DNA from: Niabella sp.
GTDB taxonomy: Bacteria; Bacteroidota; Bacteroidia; Chitinophagales; Chitinophagaceae
Direction: 5' to 3'
Assembly: GCA_017744715.1 (NCBI GenBank)
Contig: JAGIAT010000012.1
Coordinates: 1 to 64,000 of the forward strand
DNA length: 64,000 bases
Shown here: positions 43,076-51,622 of the stretch, piece by piece
Position numbering within the stretch: position 1 is the first letter of the stretch
Layout: the number at the start of each line of letters is the position of its first letter
The notes under the pieces: model-generated
Seen by the model: the letters and a program-made list of their open reading frames with translations, nothing else
Told to the model about the DNA's origin: nothing
The model's database searches: none
Translations under genes and position numbers: made by a program

Positions 43076-43139
43076 AATTTCAGGCTGAGGACGTAAGGCT
43101 TTGTGCAGATATGCAGATGCCAGGTACCGGATTCCCGGC

Positions 43140-43167
43140 TCTCAATTCTCAATTCTGGATTCTCGAT
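43140..43167. repeat. Heptamer array between hutU and hutG
   Basis: Four in-register words (TCTCAAT twice, TCTGGAT, TCTCGAT) occur at 43140-43167, and looser seven-base words continue (TAAATCG, CAAATCG) to just before the hutG start at 43214. The hutU stop TAG also sits in GTTTAGA, which is followed in register by ATTTCAG, a likely degenerate array start. Confidence 0.75.
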
Positions 43168-43213
43168 ACTAAAAACGACTAAACGGATTACGAATCCCTA
43201 AATCGCAAATCGT

Positions 43214-44191
43214 ATGATCGAACGATATCAACTTCCCGCAACAGCTACCTGGATCGGTCGTACAGACGGTACGGAGCCTGCCTGCCGGCGCTGGCACCAG
43301 GTAGTGCAGCTGCTCGATCTGAATGCTCCCGGCGGGGATCTGGAACATTCTTTTGTATTGCTGGGCTTCGCCTGCGACGAGGGGGTACGCCGCAACCAGG
43401 GAAGACCGGGAGCGGTGAAGGGACCGGAAGCGATCCGCCCGGTTTTAACGAACCAGCCCGTACATCATGCGCCGCCGGTAATGCTTTACGATGCAGGGAA
43501 TATAACCTGTGAAGACGGTAACCTGGAAGCCGCACAGGAACAGCTGGCCGCAGCAGTACATGTTATTTTAAAAAGAAAAGGCTTCCCAATTATACTGGGC
43601 GGCGGACACGAAGTAACCTACGGACACTTTAAAGGAAGCCGGGAGGCGGGAAACGCCAATGATACAACCGGCATCATCAACTTTGATGCGCATTTTGATC
43701 TGCGGGAGCCGGTTGGGTTTTCCGGTAATTCCGGCACCGGGTTTTACCAGATCGCAAAAGAGCTTGAACAGCAACATCGCCCTTTTGCATACCTTCCAAT
43801 TGGCATCCGGAGGATCAGCAATACGCAACAATTATTTCAGACGGCCGCTGCGCTGAAGGTGCATTTTATAGAGGGGGAAGCCATTTACGACGGTAACCTG
43901 GAACCGGTACAACGAACCATACAGGCATTCATCGATAAGGTGGATCGCCTGTGCCTGACCATCGACCTGGATGTTTTTGCGGCACCCTTTGCTCCGGGTG
44001 TAAGTGCTCCGGCGTTTAATGGCATTATTCCCGGCCATTGTTTTCAGCAATTATATCAGCAGGTGTTGCGTTCGGGGAAGCTGGTATCTTTTGATATTGC
44101 AGAATTAAATCCGGAGTTTGATCTGGACCAGCGCACTGCGAAGCTGGCTGCAGATCTTATTTTCAGGCTGGTAAGCGGGTACAACGGCTGA
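43214..44191 (+). CDS. hutG: Formimidoylglutamase
   Basis: Ureohydrolase (arginase fold) of 325 residues that splits N-formimino-glutamate into glutamate and formamide, the last Hut step. The binuclear manganese ligands lie in GGGHEVTYGH, NFDAHFDLR and TIDLDVFAAPFAPG, and the closing SFDIAELNPEFD is conserved. The start is ATG. It is the last gene of the cluster and runs towards purK, from which it is separated by 29 bp. Confidence 0.93.
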   Translation: MIERYQLPATATWIGRTDGTEPACRRWHQVVQLLDLNAPGGDLEHSFVLLGFACDEGVRRNQGRPGAVKGPEAIRPVLTNQPVHHAPPVMLYDAGNITCEDGNLEAAQEQLAAAVHVILKRKGFPIILGGGHEVTYGHFKGSREAGNANDTTGIINFDAHFDLREPVGFSGNSGTGFYQIAKELEQQHRPFAYLPIGIRRISNTQQLFQTAAALKVHFIEGEAIYDGNLEPVQRTIQAFIDKVDRLCLTIDLDVFAAPFAPGVSAPAFNGIIPGHCFQQLYQQVLRSGKLVSFDIAELNPEFDLDQRTAKLAADLIFRLVSGYNG

Positions 44192-44220
44192 AGTACAGGC
44201 CCATTTCTTACAGCGGTCCC

Positions 44221-45354
44221 TTATAATGCAGCAGGGGCAATTACAGATAACCCGTGCTTGATCTTATTGGCCTTGTGCAAAAGATCGGCCTTTTCTTTAC
44301 TGATGATCGTTACGTGTCCCATTTTACGCCCGGGTTTGGTTTGCCGTTTTCCATAGAGGTGAAAAAAGGCATTTTCGATCTTCAGCATCTCCTCCAGTCC
44401 TTCGTAAACTGCATCGCCGGAATAGCCTTCTTTGCCGATGATATTGAGCATTACCGAAGGAAGAATGGCCTCTGTATTGCCCAGCGGATAGTTCAGCAGG
44501 ATCCGCCAAACCATATCGAACTGGGAGCTGTAATGCGCTTCAATGGTATGATGCCCGCTGTTGTGTACACGCGGAGCGGTTTCATTAACCAGCACCTCCC
44601 CGCCGGGTGTAACAAACAATTCCACGGCGAAAATACCCGGTGAGTTAAAATTTTTTACAGTAGTGAGCGCAATCGCTTCTGCCTTCCAGTATGTTTTTTC
44701 TTCGATGTCGGCCGGGCATAGCTGAAAGTCAAGCAGGTTCAGGCTTTTGTCAAAAACCATTTGAACGGCGGGGTAAATGGCTATTTCTCCAGACTGGCCT
44801 ATGGCGATCATCATCGCAATCTCTTTTTCTACATCCACCAGTTTCTCCAGTACCGATAGGGTATCAAAACCTTTGGGTACATCGGCTTCTTCGTTGATGA
44901 TCTGTACACCGCGCCCGTCGTATCCGCCCTCGGCAATTTTGTGTACAGCAGGAAAAAACGCCTGCTGCTCCGCCAGCTCCTGGATGTTGTGGGTAAGCAG
45001 GTAGGAAGCGGTAGGAATCTGGTGATCCGTATAGTATTTTTTTTGGCTGGCTTTATTCCGGATGGTACGGAGCACAGAAGGATGCGGGATTACTTTTACT
45101 CCTTCTTTCTCCAGGGCCTCAAGCGCATCTACATTTACATTTTCGATTTCAATGGTTATGGCATCCAGGTTCTTGCCGAAATTGTAAACCGCATCATAAT
45201 CCCGGATATCTCCCTGGATAAAATGATGACAGAGGTGCGCTGCCGGGGCGTGCGCATCATTTTCCAGCACATATGTTTCTACCGGGTAATTTGCAGCTGC
45301 CTGCAACAACATCCGCCCTAACTGGCCGCCGCCAAGAATACCTACTTTTTGCAT
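44221..45354 (-). CDS. purK: N5-carboxyaminoimidazole ribonucleotide synthase
   Basis: ATP-grasp enzyme of purine synthesis that carboxylates aminoimidazole ribonucleotide, 377 residues. The N-terminal GILGGGQLGRMLLQAA, the ATP-grasp segments KIAEGGYDGRGVQI and GIFAVELFVTPGGEVLVNE, and APRVHNSGHHTIEAH are all present. The start is ATG, 10 bp from a three-unit heptamer run. purE is not adjacent within the window. Confidence 0.95.
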   Translation of the reverse strand: MQKVGILGGGQLGRMLLQAAANYPVETYVLENDAHAPAAHLCHHFIQGDIRDYDAVYNFGKNLDAITIEIENVNVDALEALEKEGVKVIPHPSVLRTIRNKASQKKYYTDHQIPTASYLLTHNIQELAEQQAFFPAVHKIAEGGYDGRGVQIINEEADVPKGFDTLSVLEKLVDVEKEIAMMIAIGQSGEIAIYPAVQMVFDKSLNLLDFQLCPADIEEKTYWKAEAIALTTVKNFNSPGIFAVELFVTPGGEVLVNETAPRVHNSGHHTIEAHYSSQFDMVWRILLNYPLGNTEAILPSVMLNIIGKEGYSGDAVYEGLEEMLKIENAFFHLYGKRQTKPGRKMGHVTIISKEKADLLHKANKIKHGLSVIAPAAL

Positions 45355-45363
45355 GGCGCAAAG

Positions 45364-45384
45364 ATATGAGATTTGAGATTTGAG
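45364..45384. repeat. Three heptamers upstream of purK
   Basis: ATATGAG, ATTTGAG and ATTTGAG stand in exact register between purK and the next gene, the shortest member of the heptamer family noted here. Confidence 0.55.
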
Positions 45385-45530
45385 TAACCAGATTTCGGCG
45401 ACCGGCTTCCGGGAGAAGGCCGGATGCTTACAGCGGAACTGCGGCAGAAAGCAATGGACCGGCGGCTCAAATTGCGTGGCTCAACTTCCAATGACCGGCA
45501 ATATCCTTACTTTAGCGCAAAAATTATTTT

Positions 45531-45962
45531 ATGCGTATCGACTATGCGGCAACGGCTCCGGAAGGGTATAAAACCTTATTGGCTATGTATGGCTACCTGA
45601 AAAAAACCGATCTGGCACCTGCCTTATTGCACCTGGTTTATCTCCGTGTTTCGCAGATCAACGGCTGTCCTTATTGTGTAGACCTGCATTGGAAGGATGC
45701 CATCCAGGCCGGTGAAGAGCCCCGCAAGCTGAATGGCGTATCAAACTGGAAGCATATGCCTTTTTTTACCCCGCTGGAAAAGGCGGCGCTGGCCTATGCT
45801 GAAGCCATAACCATTTTACCCGCACAGGAAGTGAGCGATGCGGTTTATAATGAAGCGCGCCAGCACTTCCGGGAGAAAGATCTGGTGGACCTTGGTCTTG
45901 CCATCGCGCATATGAACATGCTGAACCGGGTGGCCATCACCTTTCATAAAGTACCGGAATGA
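45531..45962 (+). CDS. Carboxymuconolactone decarboxylase family protein
   Basis: A 143-residue AhpD-like all-helical protein. The redox/acid motif CPYCVDLHWKDA, with CxxC and the following His, matches the AhpD-type subgroup, which acts as alkylhydroperoxidase-type reductase. RVSQINGCPYC and LAIAHMNMLNRVAI are typical of the family. The start is ATG. It probably acts in oxidative-stress defence, with the actual partner unknown. Confidence 0.88.
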   Translation: MRIDYAATAPEGYKTLLAMYGYLKKTDLAPALLHLVYLRVSQINGCPYCVDLHWKDAIQAGEEPRKLNGVSNWKHMPFFTPLEKAALAYAEAITILPAQEVSDAVYNEARQHFREKDLVDLGLAIAHMNMLNRVAITFHKVPE

Positions 45963-46160
45963 TAACGCCGGACGGCCGACTAAAGCCGCTAAAATACAGG
46001 TTATACGGGCAGGTTGTTGCCGCCGCATTACATGGGTGCAGGCAGTTGAAAACCGGGTATGACAAGAGCAACCTTCAGGCCTGTTCCGGCCATAACTTTT
46101 TGGTCGTTCAAAAAGAACGGCCGCATCCGGATATTAACCGGACCATTACAGCCGGCAGCC

Positions 46161-46766
46161 CTACAATTTGTTGGTACCGCGGTTCTCCTTGTCCAGGCTT
46201 TGGATATCTTTTAACTGGTTCGCAGGTATAATGTTCACATAATCCCAGAACGCAGCCACACAAACGATCTTCCACTGACCGTTTTGCTTTTCCATAACCC
46301 GCACTTCTTTACTGTGCCTGAAATTGCCATCTTTGTTACTATTATACTGGTCCCATGTTAAATAGCAGGCATCCTTTCCATAGAATTTGAAGGTGATCCG
46401 TCTCCGTTCTACAATAGGATGACTGCCTGTCTGGGGTTCCGGGTTGTCATGAATGTACCGTCCTACGGAATTGTCGATACCCGGCCAGCCAACGCTTGCA
46501 TCAAATGTGCCATCCCTGTTGCTCCAGGCCTGGAAGGCATAATCTTCATGAGCGTAGGTAGACTTCCAACCTTCGTAGTCACGTGCAAAAAAGGAGGTCG
46601 TTTCTTTTTCAATAGTGGCCATAATCGAATCTTTGTCGGCCTGCGATGATGTTTCGGCCTGCCCCTTTTCCTTTGCTCCGGAAGAACAACCGGTTAAAAA
46701 GAACAGGGTAAAAATTAAGAGAAGCATTGCTGTGCTCAAATAAATGCGCTGGTTCAACCGTGGCAT
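46161..46766 (-). CDS. Lipoprotein with NTF2/SnoaL-like domain
   Basis: A 201-residue protein with a lipoprotein signal peptide ending in the lipobox FLTGC, then a Ser/Glu-rich linker. A domain of about 140 residues follows (FFARDYEGWKSTYAHEDYAF at its start, MEKQNGQWKIVCVAAFWDYV at its end) that resembles nuclear-transport-factor-2-like proteins. The frame is open back to 46874, but the ATG at 46766 (or 46772) gives a normal signal peptide. Function is unknown. Confidence 0.75.
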   Translation of the reverse strand: MPRLNQRIYLSTAMLLLIFTLFFLTGCSSGAKEKGQAETSSQADKDSIMATIEKETTSFFARDYEGWKSTYAHEDYAFQAWSNRDGTFDASVGWPGIDNSVGRYIHDNPEPQTGSHPIVERRRITFKFYGKDACYLTWDQYNSNKDGNFRHSKEVRVMEKQNGQWKIVCVAAFWDYVNIIPANQLKDIQSLDKENRGTNKL

Positions 46767-46933
46767 TGGCATGAGCGTTCCGAAATTGTTGTTGCGGGGA
46801 AATACCTGATGCTGGAACATAACGACAAGTTTTATTTTGAAACAAATTCCTGTCCTCGTCAAAATCCATTGCATTGAGCCGTTTTTGAAAAAGCGGCTTT
46901 GTACAGTAAGTTACTTCAAAAAAATGGTTTTCC

Positions 46934-47121
46934 ATGCAATTGCGCCAATTATTTTTAAAGGAGTACAACCGCTGCTGCAGGATTGCCAGGGGCTTTGATT
47001 ATACGAAAGACAAGCAGGGTAATTTCTTTATCCATTAGCGCAGATCAATCTCAGCGAAGTGCCCTGGCTGGAGCAATTTCCTTCATCAGGCTACCTGCAG
47101 TTTTATATGGGAAAAATAGCC
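46934..47121 (+). pseudogene. Decayed DUF1963 (YwqG-like) gene
   Basis: The translation in one frame reads DYTKDKQGNFFI, and the next frame continues with LAQINLSEVPWLEQFPSSGY followed by LQFYM. Together they match the conserved core of the DUF1963/YwqG family (D-x-x-G-x-x-x-x-LAQINxxE...FPxxGxLQF). A frameshift with an in-frame TAG near 47037 separates the halves, and both ends of the gene are missing. The relic stops where the leuB terminator begins. No other gene is visible in 46767-47206. Confidence 0.65.
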
Positions 47122-47122
47122 A

Positions 47123-47160
47123 TAAAAAAAAGAAGGTGCCTTTTTAAGACACCCTCTTTA
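47123..47160 (-). terminator. Rho-independent terminator after leuB
   Basis: Read on the minus strand, AAAGAGGGTG pairs with CACCTTCTTT (one mismatch) around an 11-base loop, followed by a run of T. It is located 47 bp downstream of the leuB stop. Confidence 0.75.
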
Positions 47161-47206
47161 TGATAATATTTGTATAGGCGATTAGGGATGGCCTGCATCC
47201 CCTTGT

Positions 47207-48277
47207 TTAAAGCCGCTTCAGGATCTCTTCACCGATAGCATCGGTACCGAGGATCTTGTCTTTTGGAGTGGAGCTGTCTGCAATATCCCCGGTGCGGAAC
47301 CCGGCTTTCAACACCTGGTCCACTGCGTTGATCACATCTTCGCTTTCCTGTTTTAAGCCAAAGGAAATGTCCAGCAGCAGGGCAGCGGATAATACGGAGG
47401 CCATTGGGTTGGCTACTCCCTTTCCGGTAATATCGTGGGCAGAGCCATGTATGGGCTCGTAAACGCCTGTGCCGTCGCCGATAGAGGCGGAAGCCAGCAT
47501 ACCCATGGATCCGGCAATCTGTGAAGCTTCATCGGTAAGAATATCGCCAAACAGGTTGGCGGTAACCACCACGTCAAAACGCTTGGGATCTTTGATCAGC
47601 AACATGGCTGTGGCATCTACAAACTGGTGTTCTACGGTTACTTCAGGATATTCTTTGGCAACCTGCTGCACCACTTCGCGCCAGAGGCGGCTGGTTTCAA
47701 TCACGTTGGCTTTATCTACCGAACATAGTTTCTTGCCGCGCGTCATGGCTGCTTCAAATGCCTTACGGGCGATGCGCTCTACTTCAAAACGACTGTATTG
47801 GGCAATGTCAAAAGCCGTATCACCATTGTCTTTGCGGCCTTTTTCTCCAAAATAGATATCTCCCGTAAGTTCCCGGAAAAAAAGGATATCAGCTCCTTTT
47901 AAAATTTCCGGTTTGATGCTGGAGGCTCCCAGAAGTTCATCAAAAAGTTTGATCGGGCGCAGGTTGGCATACAGCCCCAGTTCCTTGCGCATCTTCAGCA
48001 AACCTTGTTCCGGACGCACTTTGGCAGACGGGTCGTTATCATATTTGGGATGTCCTACGGCGCCAAACAGCACCGCGTCTGATTTTTTCATTTTTTCCAG
48101 GCTCTCGTCGGGTAATGGGTTGCCCGTGGCTTCGATGGCGGCGTGACCGATCAGTGCCTCATCATAAGTGAATTCATGACCGTATTTTTCGGCGATCTTA
48201 TCCAGCACTTTTTTACCTACTGCGGTTACTTCCTGTCCGATCCCGTCCCCGGGTACAATGAGAATATTCTTTTTCAT
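47207..48277 (-). CDS. leuB: 3-isopropylmalate dehydrogenase
   Basis: NAD-dependent oxidative decarboxylation of 3-isopropylmalate in leucine synthesis, 356 residues. Motifs include GDGIGQEV, the substrate arginines in LGLYANLRPIK, RELTGDIYFGEKG, and the metal/NAD region NLFGDILTDEASQIAGSMG and EPIHGSAHDITGKG. The start is ATG. It lies on the same strand as leuC-leuD and the leuA-like gene but is separated from them by a globin gene on the opposite strand. Confidence 0.96.
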   Translation of the reverse strand: MKKNILIVPGDGIGQEVTAVGKKVLDKIAEKYGHEFTYDEALIGHAAIEATGNPLPDESLEKMKKSDAVLFGAVGHPKYDNDPSAKVRPEQGLLKMRKELGLYANLRPIKLFDELLGASSIKPEILKGADILFFRELTGDIYFGEKGRKDNGDTAFDIAQYSRFEVERIARKAFEAAMTRGKKLCSVDKANVIETSRLWREVVQQVAKEYPEVTVEHQFVDATAMLLIKDPKRFDVVVTANLFGDILTDEASQIAGSMGMLASASIGDGTGVYEPIHGSAHDITGKGVANPMASVLSAALLLDISFGLKQESEDVINAVDQVLKAGFRTGDIADSSTPKDKILGTDAIGEEILKRL

Positions 48278-48733
48278 GCGTCTTTTTTATTTGATTTCTA
48301 CCGGCTGCCGCAGCACATTAGAGAATTTCTAAAAAGCTGTTCAGGCGGCCCCCTAAGATACTGGATACCGGGTTATTTTTTCAAAAAAAATGAAGATGAT
48401 TTGCTCCGGCAGGGAGTATACAGGTATTTATAAAACGCGCCGGCCCGGTGGCGGTTACGCATTATTCCGTTTCTTACCCGCTTCAGTGGCGATTTAAGCG
48501 GCTTGCGCATTTTTTATTTCCACAGCTTCGAATAGAAGCTCATTTTTACAGCTTAAATAGTACCATCATTTTATGCATTTTATGAAGAACCAAACGAATC
48601 AGCGCAGACAGGCGCTATGTGTACCATCGGTTTTGCGATTGCCGGTTGCAGGAAGGGCGATAGCAGTGCTGCGGGCAAGCAATTTGCGCCTGCAGGCGCA
48701 AACAGGCCTTTTCCGGGAACGTAAAGCGGCGCA
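48278..48733. other. Intergenic between leuB and globin gene
   Basis: It must contain the leuB and globin promoters. A short frame from about 48616 (MCTIGFAIAGCRKGDSSAAG) looks like the end of a lipoprotein signal with lipobox IAGC but stops after 35 codons, so it may be a relic. No gene is supported. Confidence 0.4.
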
Positions 48734-49162
48734 ATGACACAGGAACAAATCATACTTATAAAAAGAACCTGGAGATTATTCCGCTTTGTTTCTCCGGCCG
48801 CGGTAGGAAATGCCTTTTACGGGAAGCTGTTTGCAGACAGCCCGGGGTTAAGGAAGCTGTTTCCGGCTAACATGGAGGCCCAGTACCGGAAGCTGCTGGT
48901 TTCCCTGAATGTGCTGGTGGCCCGATTGGAGAACAAGGATGAAATAGCGGGTTATCTTGCAGCCCTGGCGAAGCGCCATACCGGGTATGGCGTAAAAGAT
49001 GCACACTATGTGCTGGTGGGAAATGCCCTATTGTGGACGCTGCAACAGGGCCTGGGAAATGACTGGAATGCCGATGTGGCGGCCGCCTGGGCAACGCTTT
49101 ACCGGGAGGTTGCCGGTATCATGATACAAAATAGCCATGCGCATGATCCGGCTCCGCGTTAA
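48734..49162 (+). CDS. Single-domain globin
   Basis: A 142-residue haem protein similar to the globin domain of flavohaemoglobins and to Vitreoscilla haemoglobin. The expected residues can be placed at Tyr29 (B10, in NAFYGKLF), Gln50 (E7, in NMEAQYRKL) and the proximal His82 (F8, in AKRHTGYGVK). The reductase domains of flavohaemoglobin are absent. It could handle oxygen or nitric oxide. It is inserted on the opposite strand between the leuA-like gene and leuB. The start is ATG. Confidence 0.88.
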   Translation: MTQEQIILIKRTWRLFRFVSPAAVGNAFYGKLFADSPGLRKLFPANMEAQYRKLLVSLNVLVARLENKDEIAGYLAALAKRHTGYGVKDAHYVLVGNALLWTLQQGLGNDWNADVAAAWATLYREVAGIMIQNSHAHDPAPR

Positions 49163-49279
49163 CAGACCCGGCGCCATAATGCCCGTGCGTGTTGCCCGGA
49201 TATGAAAGGGGAAACCGCGTTATGATGGTTGGGGAGATCCGGCATTCCGGTACGGGAATGGTTTTTCCTTCCCGCTCAG

Positions 49280-50797
49280 CTACACCAGGTTCAGCATTTT
49301 CTGTGTTGCCTTAATCGCCGCAACAGTTTGGTCGCTGTCCAAACCTGTAGTGGTGAACTCCCGGCCGTTATGATTCCAGGTGATAATGGTTTCGCAAAGC
49401 GCATCGGATTTTCCACCGGGCGGTATCCGCACAATATAATCGGTCAGTTTTGCCAGCGGTAATTTTTTCTGTGTATAGATCTTGCGGAGTGCATTCATAA
49501 ACGCATCGTATTGACCGTCGCCCTGTGCATTTTCTTCTACCACACCATCTTCAAACCGGATGCGGACGGTGGTAGAGGGACGCATGTTCTTTGAATGCGT
49601 GAGCACATAATCTTCCACATGTACTTTTTCTGCTGTGGTATTGCTGTCCAGTACGTCGGAGATAATAAAAGGAAGATCGTCCTGCGTTACGGTTTCTTTT
49701 TTATCGCCCAGCTCAATAATGCGCTGGGTAACTTTCTTCAGATCTTCATCGGATAGCTGAATGCCCAGCTGCTGCAGGTTGTTTTCAATATTGGCCTTGC
49801 CGGAAGTTTTACCCAGGGCATATTTCCGTTTACGTCCAAACCGTTCGGGCATCAGGTCGTTATAGTACAGGTTCTTTTTCTTATCGCCGTCGGCGTGGAT
49901 GCCGGCCGTTTGGGTAAATACATTTTCACCTACCACGGGTTTATTGGGTGATACGCGGAAACCGGAAAAGGCTTCCACCAGTTTGCTGATTTTGTAAAGC
50001 GCCTTTTCGTTTACGCTGGTTTTAACATCTTTCTGAAAATCGTTCAGTACGGCCACAATGCTGGCCAGGGGCGTGTTTCCGGCCCGTTCACCCATGCCGT
50101 TGATGGTAAGGTGCAGGCCGCGTGCCCCTGCTTTTACAGCTTCCAGCGCGTTGGCCACTCCCAGGTCGTAATCATTATGCCCATGAAAATCGAAATGCAG
50201 CTGCGGATACCTTCCGGTGATCTCTGCGATATAGCCATAGGTTTCTGAAGGAATTAAAATACCCAGGGTATCGGGCAGCAATACACGTTTTATAGGTTGC
50301 CTGGCAATAAAGTCAAGATACCGGAACACATATTCTTTGGAATTGCGCATTCCGTTGCTCCAGTCTTCCAGGTACACATTACAATCGATTCCTTTTTTCT
50401 GCGCTTTTTTGATGACCGCAGCAATGTCTTTAAAATGCTCCTCCGGTGTTTTTTTTAGCTGGTGGGTCAGGTGGTTGAGGGAGCCTTTGGTAAGAATGTT
50501 CATCACCTTTGCACCGGCCTTTTCCACCCAGTTGATGGAGGTGTCGCCATCCACGAAGGTCAGCACTTCAATCTTATGCAGGTGGCCGTTTTCCCTGGCC
50601 CAATCCGTAATGCGTTTTACGGCCTGGAATTCGCCTTCGGAGACGCGCGCGGATGCGATCTCGATCCGGTCTACTTTTACCTCGGTTAAAAGCAGCTGGG
50701 CAAGTGTTAGTTTTTCCGTTGCTGAAAAAGATACGCCGCTGGTCTGTTCTCCATCCCGCAGCGTGGTATCCATTATTTCGATTGATCGTTGTTTCAT
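49280..50797 (-). CDS. 2-isopropylmalate synthase-like acyltransferase
   Basis: A 505-residue Claisen-condensing enzyme of the LeuA/citramalate/homocitrate synthase family. The TIM barrel has IMDTTLRDGEQTSGVSFS (metal Asp and catalytic Arg) and the metal histidines in HFDFHGHNDYDLGVANA. The C-terminal LeuA regulatory domain is present from about residue 380. The segment IEIASARVSEGEFQAVK fits neither classical LeuA nor the TIGR00977 citramalate synthases well, so the product could be isopropylmalate or citramalate. It sits behind leuC-leuD on the same strand, so the leucine pathway is most likely. Confidence 0.85.
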   Translation of the reverse strand: MKQRSIEIMDTTLRDGEQTSGVSFSATEKLTLAQLLLTEVKVDRIEIASARVSEGEFQAVKRITDWARENGHLHKIEVLTFVDGDTSINWVEKAGAKVMNILTKGSLNHLTHQLKKTPEEHFKDIAAVIKKAQKKGIDCNVYLEDWSNGMRNSKEYVFRYLDFIARQPIKRVLLPDTLGILIPSETYGYIAEITGRYPQLHFDFHGHNDYDLGVANALEAVKAGARGLHLTINGMGERAGNTPLASIVAVLNDFQKDVKTSVNEKALYKISKLVEAFSGFRVSPNKPVVGENVFTQTAGIHADGDKKKNLYYNDLMPERFGRKRKYALGKTSGKANIENNLQQLGIQLSDEDLKKVTQRIIELGDKKETVTQDDLPFIISDVLDSNTTAEKVHVEDYVLTHSKNMRPSTTVRIRFEDGVVEENAQGDGQYDAFMNALRKIYTQKKLPLAKLTDYIVRIPPGGKSDALCETIITWNHNGREFTTTGLDSDQTVAAIKATQKMLNLV

Positions 50798-50933
50798 CTT
50801 TCCGGTATATTACCCTGAGCCGGGCCGGTGAGCAGTGTGCTAAATGATCGTGTCATGCGGGGTCTGTCCGAAGCATATCCTGGGGAGACGAAGCATGACA
50901 CGATTTTATAAGAGGTCTTAAACAGGCGGTTGA

Positions 50934-51530
50934 TTAATACAGGCTTTTGTCTGCAAATGCGGTGATATCCTGCTTCATGGATTGCAGGTAGTCGATGTCA
51001 TCGAAGCCATTCATCATGTTGTGCTTTTTGTAGCCGTTGATGTCGAAACTTTCCTGGTCGCCGGTTGCCAGAATGGTAACGGTTTGCTCTGGAAGGTTTA
51101 CTTCGATCTGTGTATTGGGATCGGCTTCGATGGCCCTGAATATTTTGTCCAGAAAAGCTTCGCTTACAGTTACGGGCAGCAACCCGATATTGAGCGAGTT
51201 CCCTTTAAAGATATCTGCAAAAAAGCTGGAGATCACGCAACGGAATCCGTAGTCGTAAATGGCCCAGGCGGCATGCTCACGGCTGCTGCCGCTGCCGAAG
51301 TTTTTACCGCCTACAAGGATCTTACCGGAGTAGATGGAATTGTTTAAAACGAAATCCTGCTTGGGGGTATCGTCGCTGTTATAGCGCCAGTCGCGAAAAA
51401 GGTTATCGCCAAAACCCTTACGCTCCGTGGCTTTCAGGAAGCGGGCAGGAATGATCTGATCGGTATCCACGTTTTCGATAGGTAAAGGAACTGCAGTGGA
51501 TGTTAGTACTGTAAATTTATCGTAAGCCAT
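50934..51530 (-). CDS. leuD: 3-isopropylmalate dehydratase small subunit
   Basis: A 198-residue swivelling subunit that works with LeuC to isomerise 2- to 3-isopropylmalate. The family motifs ENVDTDQIIPARFLK and GGKNFGSGSSREHAAWAI are intact, as is the FRCVISSFFADIFKGNSLN strand. The start is ATG. The 85 bp separating it from leuC are mostly occupied by a heptamer array. Confidence 0.95.
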   Translation of the reverse strand: MAYDKFTVLTSTAVPLPIENVDTDQIIPARFLKATERKGFGDNLFRDWRYNSDDTPKQDFVLNNSIYSGKILVGGKNFGSGSSREHAAWAIYDYGFRCVISSFFADIFKGNSLNIGLLPVTVSEAFLDKIFRAIEADPNTQIEVNLPEQTVTILATGDQESFDINGYKKHNMMNGFDDIDYLQSMKQDITAFADKSLY

Positions 51531-51539
51531 TTCTTTTTT

Positions 51540-51622
51540 GTTTAAAGTTTAAAGTTTGAGGTTTAAAGTTGTGTTCAAAGTTTAACGGTTATCGCTGAAC
51601 CTTAAACCTTGAACGTTAAACG
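51540..51622. repeat. Heptamer arrays between leuC and leuD
   Basis: From 51540 to 51567 four words (GTTTAAA twice, GTTTGAG, GTTTAAA) are in exact register. From 51595 to 51622 there are four more (CTGAACC, TTAAACC, TTGAACG, TTAAACG). The first three bases of the last word are the complement of the leuC stop codon, so array and gene overlap. Confidence 0.85.

Noticed and set aside
48582..48736. 51-codon frame overlapping the globin start
   Set aside because: Basic, low-information composition; the alternative lipoprotein-like frame at 48616 is also truncated. Neither can be supported as a gene.
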